Origin: Blastomyces gilchristii SLH14081
Lineage: Eukaryota; Ascomycota; Eurotiomycetes; Onygenales; Ajellomycetaceae
DNA length: 64,000 nucleotides
Assembly (NCBI RefSeq): GCF_000003855.2
Contig: NW_003101656.1
Coordinates: 185,033-249,032 of the forward strand
Direction of reading: 5' to 3'
Made by a program: the position numbers and the translations under genes. This document shows, piece by piece, positions 58,880 through 64,000 of the stretch. Positions within the stretch are counted from its first letter, which is position 1; every line of letters starts with the position of its first letter. The notes beneath the pieces are model-generated. The model was given only the letters and a program-made list of their open reading frames with translations. It did no database searches and had not been told where the DNA came from.

Positions 58880-59131
58880 ATAGTCTAAAAAAAACCTTAA
58901 AATGTCTAAAAATAGTAACTTTATGCTAAGAATGGAACTAAATGGGATCAAATGAAATCACTTTCTTATTTTTTTCAAGTCATGGTTTCATTTTAACATC
59001 TGATATATAGTCACTTTACATGTTTTTTTGATAGCCAGTCCCAGCGGGATTCACGCCAAGAAATGTATGAGACCAGATCAAATGAGATCAAATATGAAAT
59101 TCATGGTCCCGGCGGCCAGTCTATATACAAC

Positions 59132-62060
59132 TCTCAGCAAGCATGTGAGGCTTTTCAGTTCTATTTATAAAAAAGGCAGATGAGAAGTAAGAGATATGTA
59201 TCAATTATCAAGCATTTAACAAGCTTATGATCAAGAATGAATATTCACTGTCATGAATTCAACAACAGTTGAATACAGTTGAAAATGCCTAATATCTATC
59301 AAAGATCAATCTTCTTTCAGAATACTAGTAGATCTGTGTAGATAAACTGTCAGTTCTGTGAATCATATTTAATGTAAAATGAGAGAAGTTTGAATTCCTG
59401 ACAATGTCATTCAGTCTGATAAATACACTCATCATCTTTCAAATAATGATGAATATGATTCTTCATAAACAGAATGAAATCTCATGTCTCATATATCTCA
59501 ATATCATTCTAGTCTTTTCAAGCTTATACAATGAATATCTGAAGTATCTTGATAAAGTGCTTACAACTCTGACAGAGTATAAGCTCTATATCAAATCAAC
59601 AAAGTGTGTGTTTGAAACAGAAGAGTTGAAGTTTATAGAAGATATAGTAAGTGATAACTGTATATATCTCATGTCAGAGAAATTGAATATCATAGCAAAT
59701 TAATCACAGCTGAGAAATGTACATCATGTACAACACTTTCTTGAGTTAATCTCATATTACTACAGATTCATCAAGAATTTCATATAAATATCTACATCAC
59801 TCTCAGATCTCTTAGGAGAAATAGATGCAAATCTGTGAAAGAAGAAGTTTCATTTAATCATCTGAAATATCATATGTGAGGAGGCTTTTCTCACACTGAG
59901 AGAATGTATAATAACATCTTCAGTACTTATTCAATCAGATCACAATAAACCTTTCTACATTGAGACAGATACATCTGAATGAGCTATCAGAGACATTCTT
60001 CTACAGATAAATAAGAATGACAAGCTGTACTCAGTAACATACAATGATAAGAAACTATCAGATGTCAAGCTCAATTATTCAGTGTATAAAAAGAAATTGC
60101 TGATGATGTAGCATACACTGATATTATAGAATAGATATAGTAATAACAGATATATAACAACAGTGATCACAGATCACAAAAGCCTTATCTATCTATAATT
60201 GATAATGAAATCTTTTAAATGCTTAGTACATTGAATCTTGAAGTTTTAAGTATATAATCTTAATATTAAATACTGAAAGAGATCAGATACTGTGATATCT
60301 GATGTAATCAGTCACAGACTTGATTTCATAAATGAGGATTCTATGAACTAGATACAAGGAAAGTTCACATTAAACACACTGAGAGAATGCAAGAAATCAG
60401 AATGAGTGAATATAATAATCTCTCACTTAGAGAATAATAAGATGTCAAATAACAGGTCTCTCATGAAAGAAGTAGAAGAGATGCTTTCAAACTTCAAGCT
60501 GAGAAAATTGAAAAATGATGTTATACTTTATCATAATCTAAAATATACAGAAGCTCTCTATCTAGAATATTCATTTAGACATAACTTAATAACTCACATG
60601 TACAAGAAATTCAGCCACTTAGAAAGCTCTGAACTCATGAGTGTACTCAAATCAAGAGTGTACTGATCAAGCACAGCTGAGAACATTCAGACATACACTT
60701 ACAAGTGTCCGAATTATCAGGTTATAAAAGAATCTAAGAAAGAGTTAGAATGCAAGGAAGTGTAATATCAGATGAAGTATATAATACAACTATTCAAACA
60801 ATAAGAGATGAACCTCATAGATATATTACTGCAAACATCAAATGAAAATCATTGAATAATCACTGCTATTAACTACACTACTGACTGATCAGTTGTGAAA
60901 GCAGTTTCAGAGATGATAGAGAAGATAGTGATGAAGTTTCTATATAATGAGATCTATATCAACTATAAAATGCTGTGTGAGATTCTAACTGATAACAGTG
61001 CAAATCTTGTAGAAGAAGCAGTGAGACATTTTATAAGTCAGTTATAGATAAGATATTATAGAACAATATTATATCACTCACAGAGAAACAGAAAAGTGAA
61101 ATACTTGAATAAAATCTTGAGTAACATACTGACAAAATATCTATTAAGCAAGTCTATGAGATTATGAGATGAATATCTCAGTCAGATGCTATTAGTCACA
61201 CAAATTCAGCAGTATACAGTCTTCAAGTGTTTATCACTCTATCTATTGTATGAATTGCATTCACATATTCTGAAGCATACTTCAGAAAAGATGAGAGAGA
61301 GAACAGCAGTTATAGACACAGCAGAAACAACAGTTGCAGATGCAACAGTCACAGATATGAAATCAAGATTGAAAGAGATCAGTCATGTACATGCAAAAGC
61401 TAACAAGTTACTCCTGAATTAAGCAATTCAATCAAAAAGAATACAAGACTCACTAGTTAAGAAATTGAGTCTTAAGATGAAAACATGAGTTCTCATACAC
61501 AATGAGAATTCTCAGAAGTTTCAATCTAGATCATTTGAGTTATATAAGATACTTAAATCACATTCTCTGAGAACATACACATTGAAAGAATCAGGAAGAT
61601 GAGTCTTATACAACTTAATAAATAATTCATATCTTATGAAGATAAAGATACAAGATCTGAGTGAATTATGATTATCTACAGCACTATTATCAGTATTGAA
61701 AAGAAAGAGACTTACAATTAAAATATCTCACAAAGTAAGAGAAATCATAGATGCTTATGAATCAGATGATCTCTCTTATATCAATCTTTTCATAATTATA
61801 TGAAAAGAATGAGAAGTAATGAAGAAATCAGATGAATATCACACTGCAATAAGTGATAAGACTGTAGCTGATCATATGATAATGCACTGCAGATAGCAGA
61901 TGTAACACAGTAAAGAGCAGTCTCAAAGCAGCAGACTTACACATGAATCAGATTACAGATGAAAAAGAAATTCAGAGTTGAATTCAACTGTTTACATCAG
62001 TTCAATCACAGAGACAACAGAGGATGAAGCATCTGAAACATTTATAAATACATGAAATCA
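59132..62060 (+). pseudogene. pol: G1d pol, second part: RT, RNase H, integrase
   Basis: Continues 50349 after the MITE. RT 59132-59703 includes MSFSLINTLIIFQIMMN and the box YLNIILVFS (second Asp of YLDD now Ile). RNase H about 59880-60180. The integrase zinc region is open at 60406-60666 (86 residues), the core about 60870-61180, the repeat-rich linker 61300-61360 and the tail to about 62060. Co-linear with G1e throughout. Confidence 0.75.
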
Positions 62061-62471
62061 AGTCATCTCAATCTCTGAGAATGCTCAGAGATCAGATGAG
62101 ATTAGTTTCAATGAGCTGTTCACTGTAGTAATCTGAGCAGGTGAAGAGAGATAGTATAATGCATGAGACAGAATCATAAGATGAAAGCTGCTGAACCTAG
62201 TCACTGAACACTGTATTATATAGAGATTGCATAGAAGTAGTGACTATCAGACAAAGAAAAAGCATAAGAAAAGAGAAGAGATAATGAATTGATCATTAAC
62301 TATAAGAATCAGCTGTAAAAGACAAATGTTATCATACATGTCTTATTTATTTTCATATATCATATATTTAATCTATTTTCAATATCACATCATCTGAAAA
62401 GAAAAACACGAAAAACAAAGAAAATCTTAAAACTCAAGATTTACAAGAGATTCAAGGGCTGTAAGTCACTC

Positions 62472-63933
62472 TTACAACAACACTGCACATGTCTCTGATT
62501 TCTCTATCACTCTGAGTATAACATTAATATTGTTTATCACAAGATTGACTGAAATGCCAATATAGAAATGTGTAGACATGTGTGTAGAAAAATTGAAGAA
62601 GAGTACAGAACTCACAGAATCAGAAGTCAGAGCAGAGAAGACAGAGACAGAAGAAATAAAAGAAGAAGAAGATATAGAATCAGATGAATAACAGTGAGAG
62701 TTATCTGAGACTGAATGCTTGTGATCTGATGTGTTCATAACCTTCTTCACAGAGAAGGGAGAGAAAGTGATGAGAGAAGCTTGAGAATAGAAGAGAATAG
62801 TCTCAGTAGTGTGATCATCTTCAATTAGAATGATCTCTGACACTGAAGCAACTAAGAATTATTATTAGTGTATGAAAATTATAAAATCAGAGATGAGAAT
62901 AGTTACTGAATGAACACTCACTGATCTTAGAGTTGTATACATAATTACAACACACACAAGACTTCTCAGAAAGAGAGAGAGAGATACAGACAAATATAGA
63001 AAGCAGAACACAGTATGTGAACAGCTCATGTTCATAATAACATCTCAGACAAGACATACAAGTCTCACACTCACAGATGTAAAAAAGTATGATATTCATA
63101 TTCTCATTCTTAAAAACACAGATATTCTTCACCTGCATCACAAAGTCAGATGACAAGTGTCAGAGAATAGACTGATATAAGTTAATCATTTCAAAGATAT
63201 TTATCAGAGCAGATATACTCATAATATTGAATTTAACAGTTGTAAAAAGTTTCTTGATATCTGTGAATACTATAAGTTTATATATAATAAAACTCATAAC
63301 AATTTCTTCTAAGAACAGGAAAATCAGTGTTAGAAAGAGAAGAGAGAAAAAGAAAGACTTACAATCTTAATACTGTTAAGAAGAGAGGTGATTCTTCAGT
63401 ATAAATAAATAATTATCTTATCATGAATATTTAAAATAAATATAATAATCAGTGTCTTTAATCAAGCTTCAGATGATTGTGTTATACACAGTCTTTATAT
63501 AATAAATTATTTTAGAGATTAGTAAGAAGAGCAGAAGTGTATATACTGAGAAATATGATTTATTAAGTCTACACAATATTTTCTTGAAATGAGAAGAGCT
63601 GGAAATAAAAGCAGAGACAGTAGAAGCACAGAGAGCAGAAGTAGCAGAAGTGAAGATTGTGAGAACAGAGATAGCAGAAGTGAGAGAACTGGAAACAGAG
63701 ATAAGAATAGATGATTGAGAGAGAGTGACAGAGAGAGAAACAGTGATAGAAGAGACAGAAAGAGACATAGAAGACTCAGTTACACATGACACAGATAATT
63801 TCTTTATTATCACATTCTTCAAGTTCTTGACTAATGATTCAATATTAAGTTCACTATCATCAGTAGACACAGATCTGTCAACATATGAAGATTTTATATA
63901 AATAAAAACAAACATATCAGCATCTGTATTCAT
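62472..63933 (-). pseudogene. Antisense gene of G1 (copy d), most open copy
   Basis: N-terminal exon 63933-63469 (154 residues open: VDRSVSTDDSELNIESLVKN, Ser/Thr-rich middle, FKKILCRLNKSYFSVY). Intron 1 is 63309-63362, 54 nt, fully consensus: GTAAGT, TTCTAACAC, TTCTTAG. Cys-rich exon 63156 to 62907 (ECETCMSCLRCYYEHELFTYC; VCCNYVYNSKISEC). Intron 2 is 62852-62906, 55 nt, GTAACT, CACTAAT, TTCTTAG. C-terminal exon 62851-62472 (MSEIILIEDDHTTETILFYS...). Removal of 55 nt puts the last two exons in one frame (raw offset 313, remainder 1). How the N-terminal exon joins the intron-1 exon is unresolved; a further intron is likely. Confidence 0.75.
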
Positions 63934-64000
63934 ATAAAATTATGTCAGAGAATATGATCAGAAGCTCACTGAGAAGAAAAATGATCAAGAGTGTATAAGA

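Larger units (their letters stand above)
50350..59123. mobile_element. hAT-type MITE in G1d RT, split by G1e
   Basis: Its own sequence is about 510 bp: 50350-50615 plus 58884-59123. It is flanked by the perfect 8-bp duplication TATACAAC (50342-50349 and 59124-59131) and has the TAGACTGACC / GGCCAGTCTA ends of the hAT element at 39765, sharing about 40 bp at the left and 100 bp at the right end. No coding capacity, so it would depend on a hAT transposase. Retains CCCGGCGGCC at the right edge. Confidence 0.9.
47594..64000 (+). mobile_element. G1d: G1 element split by the hAT MITE and G1e, running off the window
   Basis: The 5' LTR is 47594-47760 and gag and the RT start run to 50349. The MITE with nested G1e occupies 50350-59123; RT resumes at 59132 (after the 8-bp duplication TATACAAC). 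RNase H, integrase and the antisense gene follow to 64000; the 3' LTR lies beyond. The stretch 50052-50357 is one of the least decayed pol pieces in the window. Confidence 0.9.

Noticed and set aside
62472..63933. The extra gene downstream of pol as an envelope gene (errantivirus-like).
   Set aside because: It is in the opposite orientation to pol, has introns, lacks a signal peptide, cleavage site or transmembrane layout, and has a Cys-rich module instead.
1..64000. CRISPR arrays, bacterial operons, rRNA genes or an intact tRNA gene.
   Set aside because: No regularly spaced short repeats, no ribosome-binding-site and operon pattern, no rRNA-like segment. The only tRNA-like segment is the SINE head.

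Overview
The window is a block of nested, mutationally degraded transposable elements with no recognisable host gene. It is very AT-rich and almost devoid of CG, CC and GG. The pol and transposase reading frames are riddled with TGA at positions where the family has Trp or Arg. That pattern, together with Ty3/gypsy LTR elements, a Tad1-like LINE, a hAT DNA transposon with short fungal-type introns, and C-to-T decay of the RIP kind, points to an AT-rich compartment of a filamentous ascomycete genome. The species is not identifiable from the sequence alone.

I named the repeat families locally. G1 is a Ty3/gypsy element of about 8.3 kb with a 167-179 bp LTR. It has five copies: G1a <1-3922 (+), G1b 24747-33115 (+), G1c 38007-47593 (-, cut), G1d 47594->64000 (+) and G1e 50616-58879 (+). 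G2 is a second Ty3/gypsy family with a 323-362 bp LTR. It has four pieces: G2a 10829-21590 (-), G2b 21591-35043 (+), G2c 35534-36183 (+) and G2d 36184-38006 (-). G3 is a probable chromodomain gypsy element on the minus strand, about 5100-10828. A LINE lies at 13086 to about 20802 (-), a tRNA-headed SINE-like element at 357-1425 (-), a hAT element at 39765-45521, and a related short non-autonomous hAT element (MITE) at 50350-59123 that is itself split by G1e.

The layout is a set of nested insertions. G2b contains G2a (in its leader) and G1b; G2a contains the LINE and G3. G2c contains G2d, G2d contains G1c, and G1c contains the hAT element and G1d. G1d contains the hAT MITE, which contains G1e. 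Several junctions are fixed by target duplications: 15 bp for the SINE, 8 bp for both hAT elements, 4 bp for G1e and G1b. The only stretches not assigned to a repeat are 3923 to about 5100 and 35044-35533.

Three things stand out. (1) Every G1 copy carries, between integrase and the 3' LTR, an antisense gene with at least two short spliceosomal-type introns; intron length and exon reading frame co-vary among copies as splicing would require. (2) A 1.07-kb retroposon combines a tRNA-like head with the 3' end of the LINE present in the same window. (3) The C-to-T decay affects mainly CpG and CpC rather than CpA, and consistently spares the outer edge of each element, so that each LTR is decayed on its inward side and preserved on its outward side.
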